Positions 27,401 through 39,100 of a stretch of DNA of 64,000 nt are shown one piece after another. This DNA comes from Atrichornis clamosus (Eukaryota; Chordata; Aves; Passeriformes; Menuridae). Location: contig WBMZ01011762.1 of assembly GCA_013400975.1 (NCBI GenBank), forward strand, positions 122,801 to 186,800. The letters are read 5' to 3'. The notes under the pieces were generated by a model. That model did no database searches, was not told where the DNA came from, and saw only the letters and a program-made list of their open reading frames with translations. Position 1 is the stretch's first letter. Each line of letters begins with the position of its first letter. Position numbers and translations under genes: made by a program.

Positions 27401-30400
27401 GTTTAAATAGCTTAGAAGGTGTTGCTTTCATTCTCAAAAGCTAGAAAAAGGAAAAAAAATCTTTATCTAAGCAGAAATATTCCAGTGAGTTTATGTAAAT
27501 CAAAGATGTCCTAAGCCTATGATGTAGAAATGCAGATAACAAGAATTTTAGTATGATGTATTATTACCCGCATCAAGATTAATCACCACATACCTAGAAC
27601 CTGGAATCTCAGCTGGACACACCTCCACATGAATGAGAGCAGCCAAAATTCCCTCCATCGCAGGGGAATTCAGTGCTACCCAGGGGATGGTAGCCAGCAG
27701 CCAAGAGAGCCCTCAATTGTACGGAGTTTTTAGATCCCTTTGATGGGAATAAAAATATGCATTTGTTGTCTCTTATCATTGTTCTACAATTGTTATATGG
27801 CATATATGATTTATTTATTAGTAGGTTCTTAGTTTATTCTGTTTGGCTCATGACAGGGCACATATCTATTGCCATATTATTTTAATTTCCTTTTAATAAG
27901 AAAATAAAAAGATTTCTTTCCTTTTATAAACCATTTTAGTCTCCTATTTCAACCTCTAACTTGATTAAGTAATTTACCATGGAAATGTTTTGGGTATTTT
28001 TCAGAAATACGTTTAATTGCTTCCTTGCTTTGTCTCTATTTTATCCAGAAGAAGAAAGCCTGATTGTATTCTGGCCTTTTGACTAGATTGGATTTTCTTG
28101 TGTTGCTTTTAACTGGAAAGTAGGTCAGTCAAGATGGTATTCTGCATACATCACACTCAGTAACTAACTGTTTGTAAATACACATATATGTGGAAATAGT
28201 CACAAACATTATGAATGCACAGAAAAACATAGTGGATATAACCTCTTCCTTTAATCACTTTTTAAGTACATTTTTAAAGATTTACATCCAAAAGGAATAT
28301 ATATACATGTATATATATCTGTGTGTGTGTATATATATGTATTCTGTACAGAGCTCAGGTACACGTGCCTCCCACTAAAAATGAAAATTATCTTTCTGTA
28401 ACACACAGACCAGTGAGTTTGAAACCACCACATTGGCAGAGCACTCATTGCTAAGGCAGGAAAGAATTTTGGTTACATAAAAGTCACTTCTCTTTTTAAC
28501 CCCAGTGGTTTTGATAGTCTGCCTGACTCTTTGAATGAGAAGGTTGGTAAAACATGACATGAGATTGTGGGGGAGGTGAAAGGAAAGAGGGAAATCTTGG
28601 TCTTCAGGGCCCCAGGGCAGAAAAAAGAACTGCAAATGTCACCGTAAAGTTCCCAGAAGATCACTAAGATGTTTTCCCTGAAATCAAGAAAATAAAAGTC
28701 TTAAGAACAGTTCACAACTCTATGTTATTTGTATGAGGAGATAAAGAAACAAAAGCAGATGCAAATAAGAAATACCCCACCTTAGTTGGAAAGAAGTTGG
28801 TTGCATTTTGTCTGAAACTGTTTTTATTTCTTGGGACAGAAGCAGAGTTGTTTTACTATAAACCTTCATAAGAGTGCATCTGAAAGCATGTCTTTCAGTG
28901 AATCCATTTCTTTTTAAAGCATATTTTTTTATTTTCCTTGTCTTTCTATGGAGCAAACTATGCAAATGAACACCTACGATAACACTGATCATGAAGGGGT
29001 TTCCTTCACTGATGGCAAAAACTTTAATTAAGAGACTTGGGAAGGATGAGAAAAATTTCCTACTTTGTTTAGCATTCTGACTCAGTATCCTAAAAGCTTG
29101 GTAAGGTACAGGAGACATCTTTGAAATTCTCTCTGCTACTTCCCTTACTGTGATTTGTTTTCTAACACTGTGGTAGCAATTCTTAGGAGGAGGTGGAGAA
29201 GAAATTTCCATTTGTTTTGCTCCATGGAATCTGAGATCACACAAAAAGTTCTCCAAATGGGAGAAATCTTTCTTTCTGCCTTGAAAGCAGCACAGAAAAT
29301 CTAACTTTCCAACTAGAAATTCTGCTAAAGTGGGTGGTGGGGCAATTTTTAGGGAGAAGAAAGAGAAAATGTAGTCTACTTTATTAGTCTATTGGCCTTT
29401 TTTTGCCTTGTACTTATTACATAAGTATATTTGATGTATTAGTGACTGCTAAGCCCTTCAGTGCTGTTTGGGTCGAGTATTGCACTTGCTACTCTCAGTG
29501 GCTAGTGCCTGGAGAGTTCTAAGGAGCAGCTCCCAGAGCACACTCAACAAGTCCAGCAGATTAAATGAAATCACTTTCAACAGTTGTGTGAAGTCATTTG
29601 TTCTGTCAGGAGAAGTAAAACTATTCAGTCTCTTGGAACTATCCTTCTCTGCTGGTAACTTCCATCTTTCATCTGTAACTGACTGTTATCCTGGTTCCTG
29701 CCTCAGCAAAAATGGCAAAAAAGCTTAAACTATCTTCAGAGTTTTCCAGTGGAAAATGTGCTCTGATTGAAAAGCTTGTATTGGGTCTCTAGCAGCTGGC
29801 AATTCCTTTGCTGCTTTGATTTTAGAGTTTTCATTTGACCTTTCATGTGTAATTTCAATTGCTATAACTGAAGTCCGTGTTCTGGCTTACCTGTACCCCT
29901 GGGCTATACATACATGTAGTCTGCATATACGCACAAGCACAGATTTAGAGATGTCATATCTGTATATGGTCTCCATATATGTATTGAAATATTCGTAGAG
30001 ATAATATATCAAGTTTCCATAATTGAGATATTTATCCAGGGCCAGTATGTGCAGAACTTTCTGACATATATATTCTTATATAAAATGCAAAGATAGGGTA
30101 ACTGTGGCTCCAAATACTGAAATTTTGCATTTGATAATACTTTTCCTTTAAATTACAGATTGCTTTAAGGAACTTCGTATATGCTAAAATTTTAAAAATT
30201 TATTCGTCATATTTAAAGAATTCCAGTTTTCTTTTTTGTTTTATTCCAAAGAGAATAGAAGGCATTTTGGGAACGAGTCTAGCTACTGTTTTGATAGCTC
30301 AGTACTTTTTGTTTCTTTTATTTTTTTTCTTTTTGACCTGTATTAGACTTTTCTATAGATCTACTAGCATATTTTCAGGTAATAAAACTGCAAAGGATTA

Positions 30401-31846
30401 AGGAAAGGAAAATGGTACCTTTTCATTGGCTAGGAAGGCTATTCAAATGACAAAAATAACTAATGTAGAAGAATGTTGAAATACTCAAATTTTTCTGAAG
30501 ATTGGTAGTAGATGATGAACACCTTTTTTACAGTTTGAGCTGCAAAATATACTATAAAATACTTCTTTTCTTTTTTTTAGAACTGAAATAAAATAACCAC
30601 TGGTTGAATAGGTGGTTACTAATATTATCTCCAGATAGCCTTTTCAGGAAGTATTGTTAAAACTGCAAATAGTGCTCAATCTGTCTTAGTAGCCTTTAGT
30701 ACTGCAGGAAATAAGCTGAGATGTATAACGTGAAGATAAGGACAAATCCAGCTGTTTCCATTCAGTTCATAAGCAGTAGAAGGAAGTTCACCCATCCCAA
30801 ATTTTGTTTCTTACCAGATCAGTCATTTTTCAGCTGGCATAGTAAAGTATTATAGATTTTTGACAAGAGTAAGCTTTTTTCTCCATTTAAGCATGTTTAA
30901 TAATAATGTTGAATTGTGCCTAAATGAACAAATACCAGCTCTTTACAGAAAACTTAAATCTGGTTACTCCTGTTCTCTCATGTGAAAGATGCTGTTATTT
31001 CATCCAGTTTCCTTCTGAAGTACAGCAATAGGTTTATGTGACATTAAAGAGGGTCAGTTCTCATTTCTGGATAGCATAGTATAGCACTGCAATTTGTTTC
31101 AGTAGACTTCGCATCTTGAAGAGGTCATGATGCGTTAAAGTCCTGGCCCTGAAGATTCCAAATCTAGTTGGGTTTTCAGTGAATGAACGAATCAGCCATA
31201 CCCTGGTTTGTCACAGACCATGTTCTCTGGAGTTCTTTGATTATTTTTTGGTAGTAATGAAAGAAAATAAAATCCCAGTTTACTGAATGAAGAAAAAACC
31301 CCTAAAACCCAATGATAGATTTTCTAGAGACAGTAAAGAAATAACATTAGTAAAGAAAATTTGAAAGATCTATAACAGAAGTCGATTCCTTATGCCTTTT
31401 GAAGTTTTTAATTACCCCGCCAAAAATTGGTATCAATAGTTTCCATCATGGTATATTGATGACATGATTTGATTTCATATGACCATGAATAATTGCAACT
31501 TTCTTCCTCAGGCTTCACATATTTCTACAAAGGAAAAGAGTACTGGAAATTCAATAACCAGATGCTCAAGGTGGAACCTGGCTATCCCAGATCCATCCTT
31601 AAGGATTTTATGGGTTGTGATGGACCAACAGATCGAGATAAAGACCGACACAGCCCTCAAGATGACGTTGACATTGTCATCAAACTGGACAACACAGCCA
31701 GCACTGTGAAAGCCATAGCCATCGTCATTCCCTGCATCCTGGCCTTGTGCCTCCTTGTCTTGGTTTACACTGTGTTCCAGTTCAAAAGGAAAGGAACACC
31801 CCGCCACATACTGTACTGCAAACGCTCTATGCAAGAGTGGGTGTGA
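14893..31846 (+). CDS. MMP16: MMP16 (MT3-MMP), 3' half: four coding exons from hemopexin blade 1 to stop
   Basis: This is the carboxy-terminal half of membrane-type matrix metalloproteinase 3, a zinc endopeptidase anchored in the plasma membrane that cleaves pericellular matrix and activates proMMP2. Four exons join as 14893-15031, 22874-23024, 26944-27059 and 31512-31846. All boundaries are AG/GT and the phases (1, 2, 1) agree, giving 246 codons that match residues about 362-607 of the 607-residue family protein. In order they hold the end of hemopexin blade 1, blades 2-4, the closing hemopexin Cys (GCDGP), a stem, one membrane helix and a short tail ending EWV. MMP16 is favoured over MMP24, MMP14 and MMP15 because the stem, helix and tail read as the MT3 form; MMP24 shares the tail, so it is the main alternative. 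The catalytic domain lies upstream of the window. I see no frameshift or early stop, so the gene appears intact here. Confidence 0.96.
15411..15452. repeat. TA dinucleotide microsatellite
   Basis: About 20 uninterrupted TA units, 380 bp after the exon 7 donor. Frames encoding alternating Ile-Tyr here are artefacts. Confidence 0.96.
17300..17965 (-). repeat. CR1 LINE internal fragment (endonuclease domain), 3' part missing
   Basis: On the minus strand 17437-17685 reads through the CR1 ORF2 endonuclease start: [20 protein letters not shown], then [18 protein letters not shown], then [11 protein letters not shown] shifted frame nearer 17340-17420 continues with [17 protein letters not shown]. 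The upstream minus-strand part (to about 17965) matches the region before the endonuclease. No reverse transcriptase or CR1 3' tail follows, which is unusual for CR1, whose copies are normally 5'-truncated. Ends are approximate. Confidence 0.88.
18404..18431. repeat. Perfect 14-bp tandem duplication
   Basis: ATAGTAATTTTGGG occurs twice in direct tandem. Confidence 0.9.
22874..23024 (+). CDS. MMP16: MMP16 coding exon (exon 8): hemopexin blades 2-3
   Basis: The exon is 151 bp after CAG at 22871-22873. Its first two bases finish the Gly codon of the previous exon, then it reads [19 protein letters not shown] and ends in FFKGD plus two bases of an Arg codon. It covers about residues 408-458, the rest of blade 2 and the start of blade 3, with the repeated DxAxxW-type and YFFKG motifs of hemopexin blades. 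The donor is AG|GTTGGT, which has T at +3 where A or G is usual, so it is a weak site. If it is skipped, translation runs on for two codons after Arg and stops at TAG (23032-23034), leaving a protein without blades 3-4 or a membrane anchor. Confidence 0.96.
23025..26943 (+). other. MMP16 intron between exons 8 and 9
   Basis: The intron is 3919 bp, with a weak GTTGGT donor and a strong pyrimidine-rich acceptor. It is AT-rich and holds an AAAC/AAAT-type simple repeat at 24698-24736. No other feature was found. Confidence 0.9.
24698..24736. repeat. AAAC/AAAT simple repeat
   Basis: A run of CAAA/TAAA units (AACAAACAAATAAACAAAC) at the end of an A-rich stretch. Confidence 0.85.
26944..27059 (+). 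CDS. MMP16: MMP16 coding exon (exon 9): hemopexin blade 3 to start of blade 4
   Basis: The exon is 116 bp. It follows a long T-rich tract and CAG at 26941-26943. Its first base completes the Arg codon split by the previous intron, and it then reads [19 protein letters not shown], ending HKEN plus one base of a Gly codon. The donor is G|GTATGC at 27060. It encodes about residues 459-497 of the propeller, blade 3 with the DPGYPKPI turn that recurs in each blade. Arg-Ser in EEMRSMD and Ile in PITIW are conservative differences from the human sequence as I remember it. The phase (2 in, 1 out) agrees with both neighbours. Confidence 0.96.
27060..31511 (+). other. MMP16 intron between exons 9 and 10
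   Basis: The intron is 4452 bp, with donor GTATGC and acceptor TTCTTCCTCAG. It holds a TA/TG-rich microsatellite near 28299-28345 and an antisense 178-codon reading frame at 28720-29256 (see findings) that I do not accept as a gene. Nothing else is recognisable. Confidence 0.9.
28299..28345. repeat. TA/TG mixed microsatellite
   Basis: ATATATATACATGTATATAT followed by a GTGTGTGT run and further TA. Confidence 0.88.
31512..31846 (+). CDS. MMP16: MMP16 terminal coding exon (exon 10): hemopexin blade 4, stem, membrane helix, cytoplasmic tail
   Basis: The coding part is 335 bp and starts after TCAG at 31508-31511. It finishes the split Gly codon and then encodes 110 residues (about 498-607) and a TGA stop at 31844-31846. 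Blade 4 runs through [10 protein letters not shown] to the Cys of GCDGP (about residue 532), which in this family is disulfide-bonded to the first hemopexin Cys upstream of the window. An acidic stem with [10 protein letters not shown] follows. The hydrophobic helix ([20 protein letters not shown], about residues 567-586) is the type I transmembrane anchor that separates MT1/2/3/5-MMPs from the GPI-anchored members. The tail starts KRKGTPRH, has one Cys (a possible lipidation site) and ends EWV, a terminal motif linked to trafficking of MT-MMPs. The stem region just after GPTDR is the most diverged part compared with the human protein as I recall it. Confidence 0.98.
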
Positions 31847-32770
31847 TGTAGGGTTTTGGTCTTTTTTCTTTCCCTCCCAGGAGTTTGTGGTAACTTGAGA
31901 TTCAACACAAGAGCTGTTATGCAGTTTCCTAGCTAGGAGCGGGCATCTGTCAGTCTGACACAAAGCTGATCTTTAAAACCCAGGGGGTTGCCTGTCCTGT
32001 GCATGAGTGGCGATTTGCTCAGCTGGGAAGCTTCCATGATACACAGTATCTGCTGTTTCTTCAGTCCTTTGTCTTTCTTTGTCATTCGATTCTAGGCCTT
32101 TCCTCTGCACGCTCAATGCCCTATAGACTATCAGGATTAACTTACGAAGAGGAAAAAAAAAAAAAGTCTAAAATGTTTCTACATTTTTCCCTTAAGGCCT
32201 GTTCCCCTTTGAAAAATTTTTTGCTGAAAGTAAATTTTTTTAGAGAAACACAACAACCAACAATGGAACTTTCAGGAAAGTGAGAAGACCCAAAACAGCT
32301 TTGTCTCCAAAGAGGATTGCTTTCTGTCTGCTACGGATAAAGTCCTATGCTCCTACTTCCAGTTTCGTCAGGTGGGAGACTCGGATGACACGCAGGACTT
32401 CAGACTGTTCGGACAGCCATTTTCCAACAAACAAGGGGCCAAAATATCTGCAATATAGTAACAGCCTTAATAATACATTCATTTTGTGTTTTTTACAGCT
32501 GCTCTGGGCTACGTCCTCAATGTTTTAAACTCATATTCAATACTATATTCAAGCAGAACCTTTTTATTGGTTTGTTTGATTTTTGGTTGGTTTTCCTACA
32601 TTATCTTTCCCAAGCTGTACCAAGACAACTGCCCCAGGCCTTTTACAGGTCTGTCAGGAACATTCATTCCAAAGCATGGTAAAAAGCAGTGTGTCTCTGA
32701 AGTGAATTTTGATGAACTAAAACAACAGACATGCTATTGAGAAACTTGACACTGGTATTATATTGGTTGT

Positions 32771-33262
32771 GTAACCCTTTGAGAACTATTGCATCCGTTT
32801 TCAGAGTCTGGTGGATGTTAATCTTGGTCATCATTAAATTATAGGATTGTGTTTGGGTAATACAGGTTTTAAAAGAAAATCAGTTTTTCAAAACAGATTT
32901 CCTGTGACTGCAAGTGAGTGTTTTTAATTGTTTGCATTATTGATAAAACAGCATTTGTAACATGAATAGAAAACAAAATATGTTTATCATCTACTTACTT
33001 GTTAAAGGAACCAAACATATTTTAATAATTTCTACCACTTACCAAGATTTTTTCTGAGCTGGCAACAATTTTATAGCTTAGACTCTTACCTTAAGCATCT
33101 TGGATTTCTCTTTTGAAACTATGTTGCATGTCAATTCGATTTGCCTCTGCAGAGGTAGAGTTATGGTTTCAAAGGAAAGCTAAGACGATGACTCTGATAT
33201 TGCATGAGTATCCTCTGGTGTGTTACCCCTTTGCATGTTCATCATAGTTCTCAAAGGGTTAA
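32771..33262. mobile_element. Candidate piggyBac-like MITE with 18-bp perfect inverted ends
   Basis: TAACCCTTTGAGAACTAT at 32772-32789 is repeated exactly as its reverse complement at 33244-33261. The right end is followed by the fourth base of a TTAA; the left flank reads GTAA. A TTAA target duplication followed by CCC is the mark of piggyBac-superfamily transposons. The 492-bp interior has no coding frame, so if it is a transposon it is non-autonomous. The family is not recognised. It lies about 0.93 kb downstream of the MMP16 stop. Confidence 0.5.
33246..33253 (+). promoter_or_regulatory. miR-146-type 8-mer seed match (AGTTCTCA)
   Basis: AGTTCTCA is a full 8-mer site for the miR-146 seed (UGAGAACU). 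It lies inside the right inverted arm of the element at 32771-33262. The left arm (32781-32788) carries TGAGAACT and can pair with it. From memory, miR-146b has been reported to repress human MMP16; whether through this site is not known to me. Confidence 0.45.
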
Positions 33263-33352
33263 AATTTCTGGCCTTCAGTCAAACATGGTATCACTGACAG
33301 AGCCAAGGGACCACCAAAACATATTGTCATTCTGTGTAATTTGTGCTAACAG

Positions 33353-33359
33353 CAGTATT
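33353..33359 (+). promoter_or_regulatory. miR-200b/c/429-type 7-mer seed match (CAGTATT)
   Basis: CAGTATT matches positions 2-8 of the miR-200b/c/429 seed. It is 100 bases beyond the first miR-146 site. A single 7-mer has little weight by itself. Confidence 0.2.
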
Positions 33360-35595
33360 GTCATTTTCATGTGACCTGCAGAGCAGGTTTGTATCAATAA
33401 TTTTTTCCTAGAGAAAAGTCAGCAACTGACAGACCTCTTTATTGATTTTAGGAGCTGCTTCTTGCAGTGATAGGCTTTACAGTCACTGGGCTGTGAACTT
33501 ATTAAAGATGGTCAGAATGATGCACCCCAAAAGTCAGACACCTGGTTTTTTATGAAAGCCAGGATTTGAGGGGAGTAGCTTTTGCAACAATGAACAGCTT
33601 GCCTTGAACTTGATTATTGACCTGTTGACTGTCATTACCAAGTTAAACATTGTCTTCTGTGAACAGCTTCACTGTCTGAATTTCCTTAAAGTGTACTGTC
33701 CTATGTCTTTGACCTTTAACTTGCAAACTGGCACAAACTGAAGGGAATCTGGTGTTGCAAATGAACTAAGACGAGTTTTATTTCTTGAAAGGCCTGATAG
33801 ACATGATCCAAAATTTGAGAAAAAAACATTGAAGTGTTTTAGTAGGAAAGAACTGACATAGACTAAAATATTTATGATAGGTCTGTAGAAAGGTATTTTG
33901 CTATGTATACATGCACACTCTAAAAATGAATTACAGCAGAAGTTAATTTTTATTTAACTTGAATACAATTTTCAGTATAAAATTATTATTTCTACAAATA
34001 ACTAGTTATTAATGAAAAGGTTGTAGGAAAATTATAAAATACTTGAAATGGCCGGTATGGGCTTTTACATAAAATGAGACTTTTATACTACGTTCAATCA
34101 ATTTCTTACTGGTTTCTTAATCCACGTAACTGGATCACTTTTTAGAGAGTGTAGGTATATATACATATATATTATGATTATTATTGTTTTGGTAATGGAT
34201 AGCTTGACTGCCTTGAATTTATATTTATATTGAGCATAGCATGAAAAATAGTATGCCTTTTTTTCAATTACATGATTTTATATTGATTTGAGGACTTATG
34301 AACATATGTGGCATGCTATTAAGCATTGCAAACCTATTTCTTAGAGCATAAACAGATATACATATGTATGGTTAACAAAAATGAAGATTAGAAAAAGATA
34401 TAGTTTTACAACAAATATGCAATGCAGATGGCATTTTGGAGACGTTTTGTAGAAGTACTGCATACTGTAGGTTAGAGGCACACCAGTATCGGCCCATAGC
34501 ATTATTTAGTAAATCCAATTCAGTTGTTGCTAAAAATACAGATTTATTGAGAGTTTAGTTGCACAGGATTTTTGCTGCAGATCAGCTCATTTGGTGAATT
34601 TGAAATTCTATACTGTTTGTCATATATATTAAGATGTGTGTGCTTGTATACTTAAAACAGCACACAAACACACACATACACAGACATGCACATTTTGATC
34701 CATGGAGAAATTTTTACTGTCAACAAACTACTATAATTTATGTTCTGCTATAGACAGAACAAAATGATTGATGTTGCTGTTCCAATTTTTTCCCTTGGAT
34801 AGTTGGAGGAAAATACTAACAGCACTACTTATTCTGCATTTGTTTTTCCTCTACAATAGGAGAACTTACTTCATATTATTTTTAAGTTGGAATGGCATCT
34901 CATCTTTTTTTTTGTTTGTTTTTTTATTCACTTGAAAATTTCATTTCAATTTTGAAATATCTTTCATGGCAGCTTTAACTTTTTCTGCAACCTTTTCCCT
35001 GACAGTAATGGAGTGCTGAGCATGTTGACTGTTGTTCTTTGATAAGGTAACAAAAATATTTGTGTTTGGAGAATTTAACTGTAATTATGCAGGAAGGTAA
35101 GTGTGATAATTCTAGTGCTTGGTATATGGTACATCATAGATACATGAAAACATAAGTTGATTGTTTAATCTATTTTCTTTTATGTAAAAATGCATCTATG
35201 CTCTATACAGAAAGAGGGAGAAAAGATATTATATTGGCATGCTTACGTCATGCAAGGCAAGATTGCATCAACATTTCTGTTATATACTCATATTTTCAGT
35301 AGGTTGTAATGCAGTCAGAAAGGTTTACTTTAAGTAAGAGATGTAGGAGCAACGGTGTTCACTGTAATTTCCAAACACATACTGGCTAGTTTCCAATTAT
35401 AGAAGTTCAGAGTAAATTAGTGATGTTGCCTGATCTAATTTTGACCTCAAATTAGTAAAAGTTCTAAGAAAATTTTATTTTTTTGAATAGTTGTTTCTCT
35501 ACCAGGGCCTATAACTATCATAATTAAGAAAAAGCAAATTGAAAATATTTTCAGTTCTGCAATCTGGGTTCCTGCTCATGTGCCGTAACTTTTTA

Positions 35596-35601
35596 AATAA
35601 A
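35596..35601 (+). promoter_or_regulatory. Candidate proximal poly(A) signal AATAAA of MMP16
   Basis: AATAAA is followed about 55-65 bases later by a GT-rich stretch (ATGTGTTGTGTT). Use would give a 3' UTR of about 3.8 kb and would drop the distal inverted repeat and the second miR-146 site. Other AATAAA hexamers occur (for example 35937 and 41137) without as clear a GT-rich element. Confidence 0.35.
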
Positions 35602-37463
35602 CATTTCCATATTGCTATTGTCATGAACTGTACTGTGGAACAATACAAAACTGAATATGTGTTGTGTTAATCAGCTACAGTCCATCAAGCTGACTACGCG
35701 AGGTCATGTATCTTCAGAGTACTATGGTCTGTATGATGCAGGAGGCCAGAGTGGATAATGGCAGTGTTTCCTTTGGCCTTTCAGTATATAAACCTGTGAA
35801 AAGGTTATTGACTGTAGAAAAAAAAAATAATTTTTATCAAAAAATACATTTTAAGAAATATGTAACTGTATATTTACTGGATAGGCTGGGATGGAGAGAC
35901 TCAAATGGCTCCAAAGGAGCCCTTTCAAGTCTCCTGAATAAATGTAATACATATTTTATATATTCCTATGAATTTTTTTCTTTTTTTTTCTTTCAAAGTG
36001 GGACAAAGGGAGGGGATAATTAAAGAAACAGATTTTTTAAGGCTAATTTTGTGAATGGAAATAACATAAGCTAATAGATTCAAACATAAGGGGCAGACTT
36101 ACTTACACTTTTTCTTAGAAGCCTATTTCATGTTCCCAGTTACTTGATCAAGACTCCTGTGCCATTAGCACTGTGGGTTAAGAATAGAGTGTAAGGCTTA
36201 ATTTTTGAATTTTCAACTTTTTGGGGGTCTTATTTCACAATCTACATGTCAGTTAAATGTAGCTTTTGGTACCAAATTATATAGAATCTAATTCTAGCTT
36301 GTTGGTTAGAAAATAGTGTATAGACTAGAAAGTTGGTCTGCCTATTAGCAATGGAATCATTACATTCCTGTTCTTCTTTTTTTTTTTTTTCATTTGAACC
36401 ATTGTTCGGACAAACCTTTAAAAGGACCCCTAGTGAACTGAACAGTGAATATTCCAGGCACTGGATTTTTAAGAAGGTAGAAATGCAAGCTACCGTACCA
36501 TTAGTAGCCTAAATTGGAGAGAGCACAAGATGACTGGGTGGAGGAGCAAGGATATGACTGCAGGGGCTTGCCCCATCCTGGCTCCCATATCTCCTCACAA
36601 CATGGCCTAAGTTTTATCACCTATTTGAGAGGTGAAGGGAGCCATGCACCATGGCAGTGGGGGATGTGAAGCAGCCATTACAGAACAATAGCTCACGGTG
36701 GCCTTTTGTGGTTGTCAAGACTATCTCTGGACACCTCTGTTTCCAGAAGGATAAATGGTGACTGCAGCTCTATGAGCCATAAGGGAAATCATTATTATCA
36801 GTTGAGGAAACAAATGCCACTGGCCACTTAGGTGTCCAGCTATGCTGTAAATCCAATAACATTGTCTGGAAGCTGAGGAACAGGTACCCTACTATTGAAT
36901 ACAATGGTATGGTTGTGGTACAGCAGCACTGTAATGTTAGGCATGCTTCCTTAGCTCACACTACACAGACTGCAGACAGAGTGGTTCTCATGAGATAAGA
37001 CCATTTAAACATATGTCAGTTACAAAATCAGGTGTAAATGAACCATGTGCTCATAAATTTAATCTCTGATATATGCATGTAATTCAGTGAATTGTCTGCC
37101 ATTAGTCTCATGAAAAATATGTAATGTATGGGTCAAATCTGTCTAACCCATTTTTATGACTTGCCATCTGAGATGTCAGAGGCTGATAGAGAAAGACATT
37201 GTCATCAGTGCCATCAGAGTTGCAAATGTCTGGTAAACACCAAAAGCATACCATCACTTGTTGCAAACTGTCTCCATTTGATGCTTGATCTAAGGTAGCC
37301 TCTAATGTTAGGCAGCATAGATTTTGTATGATGTGGCATTATTTGATGTATGTAAGAATGCCCAGTAATAATCAGAAGATCAGATTTTGAAGGATGATCA
37401 GTATGTGACCACAGCAAGCATCTGTTCCTAAAATCAAAATGTATTTCAAGGAAGCATGCAGAC

Positions 37464-37471
37464 AGCATTAA
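37464..37471 (+). promoter_or_regulatory. miR-155-type 8-mer seed match (AGCATTAA)
   Basis: AGCATTAA is a complete 8-mer for the miR-155 seed; a 7-mer (AGCATTA) also occurs at 34498-34504. From memory, miR-155 has been reported to target MMP16 in human cardiac progenitor cells. Seed matches arise by chance in 11 kb of AT-rich sequence, so this is tentative. Confidence 0.3.
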
Positions 37472-39092
37472 ACACATGCATCATAAACAGGTCTAGTTTC
37501 CCAGTATACATAAGCTTTGGCATATCATCTACAAATTATAGTCAGTTAATTAACGTTTGCAGTTGCAACTGCCCATTATGTCTTTGAAAAAGGACATTCT
37601 GTGAGTGGCATACATAAAGTATGTTTACGTTGTGGAGATGGCCTTAAGTATTGCTCTGGTCTGCCAACAAAAGTGTAGATGAAGTAAATTTTAGAGGCAG
37701 AGAAGACATAAGTGAAGAAATGCTGATGTAAGCTAGCATGGCAAAGACAAATTTCTATACTTGGATGTGCATGCAGCATAGTGCTACTTGCTGTCACAGT
37801 AAAACTACATAAACAATAATCATTACACATGCCAGCCATTTATGATGGCATGAAGCTTCCCAGTCACACAGCTTAGTTTCTTCTGCTTCTGTAGAATAAC
37901 ATTGTCCATGGACAAACCAAAGCTTTCTGTTTAATTAACAGTAATTTCTACCTTATGAAATTGAGTCATGTCCTTTCTATAACTAAAACCTTAATCTTCC
38001 TGGAGAGCTCTTGGCCTATCTTAATTCATAGCCTTTTATGCCCTTTTGTGGGTTTTTTTTTCCTCTAGAAGTAAAATATATACTGAATATCGTCTCCATC
38101 TTGTGGAATAATCACGTTCATTCTGTGCCATGCATGTGCTTGGATAACCCATTTACCCATCCATCATTCTGAGAACTGGCTTTCTGGGAACTGGTATTAG
38201 TAACAGAATGCTGAGATAAAATAACTTGCTGTTTAGTCCTCAACAATATGGCAAGGGAGTTTGAGGAGTTTTTAGTGAAGTATTGTACACACTGGCAACA
38301 GAACAGTGTATCTGCCAAAGAGTGAATGCTCATATGGGTTCACCACTTGCAGGGTTGTGTGTTAAGTCAGAAAAGAATGTTTCTAATCCATATTTCCATC
38401 CTGATGTGTTGGCATTTAAGACTCAATTTATATACACATTCATAGCTTACATGGCTGTGCATAAATTCATCTGCCTTTTGGAAGCCAAAAGTGTTCAATG
38501 GCAGCAGGCAATCAGTGCTGACTTGTTTATAAGGTATAAAAAAATTTGGTTCCCTTACTACCATTTTGCAACCTTAAAGAGGAGAAAATAGGTTTTTCCA
38601 TGGTGTAAGGTGATGGTTTCTAATACTCTGTCAGTGTTCAAAATTAGATTATATTAAATAGAGCTCAAAAAGTACTGGTTTACAACTGATGTATTTCAGG
38701 TGAACTGCACAGCCTCATATTTAGGCATACAGCGAGTCTAAAGAGAGAACTTACACTGTGTATGCTGTGGTTGGCCATTCCAGTGCTCACATACCAAACA
38801 TCTCCATATCTTATGGGAGCACTGAATTGAACTCGGCTCCGAGCAGTTTCTCTGCTTGGATATAAGTAGAATTTTATAACTTGGGAAATGATACATGTGA
38901 TGACATGCATTCAGAAGACATCATCAGCAACCTACAATGCTGTTTTAAATGATCATGACAACTACAATTCATACCTGCAAGGCATAAATGCAACTTGTAT
39001 ATAGATGGTTGTGTTTGACCTCATATGATAAAGTGCTATGAATTTTGGCCATGCATCACCAGGTAGATGAAATAGCCTTTTAGAATAGCCAT

Positions 39093-39100
39093 TGTAAATA
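39093..39100 (+). promoter_or_regulatory. Pumilio-type element TGTAAATA
   Basis: TGTAAATA fits the Pumilio recognition consensus TGTANATA on the sense strand of the inferred 3' UTR. One copy only, so weak evidence. Confidence 0.25.

Noticed and set aside
31508..31963. 151-codon minus-strand frame
   Set aside because: It is antisense to the terminal MMP16 coding exon, where the true frame is certain.
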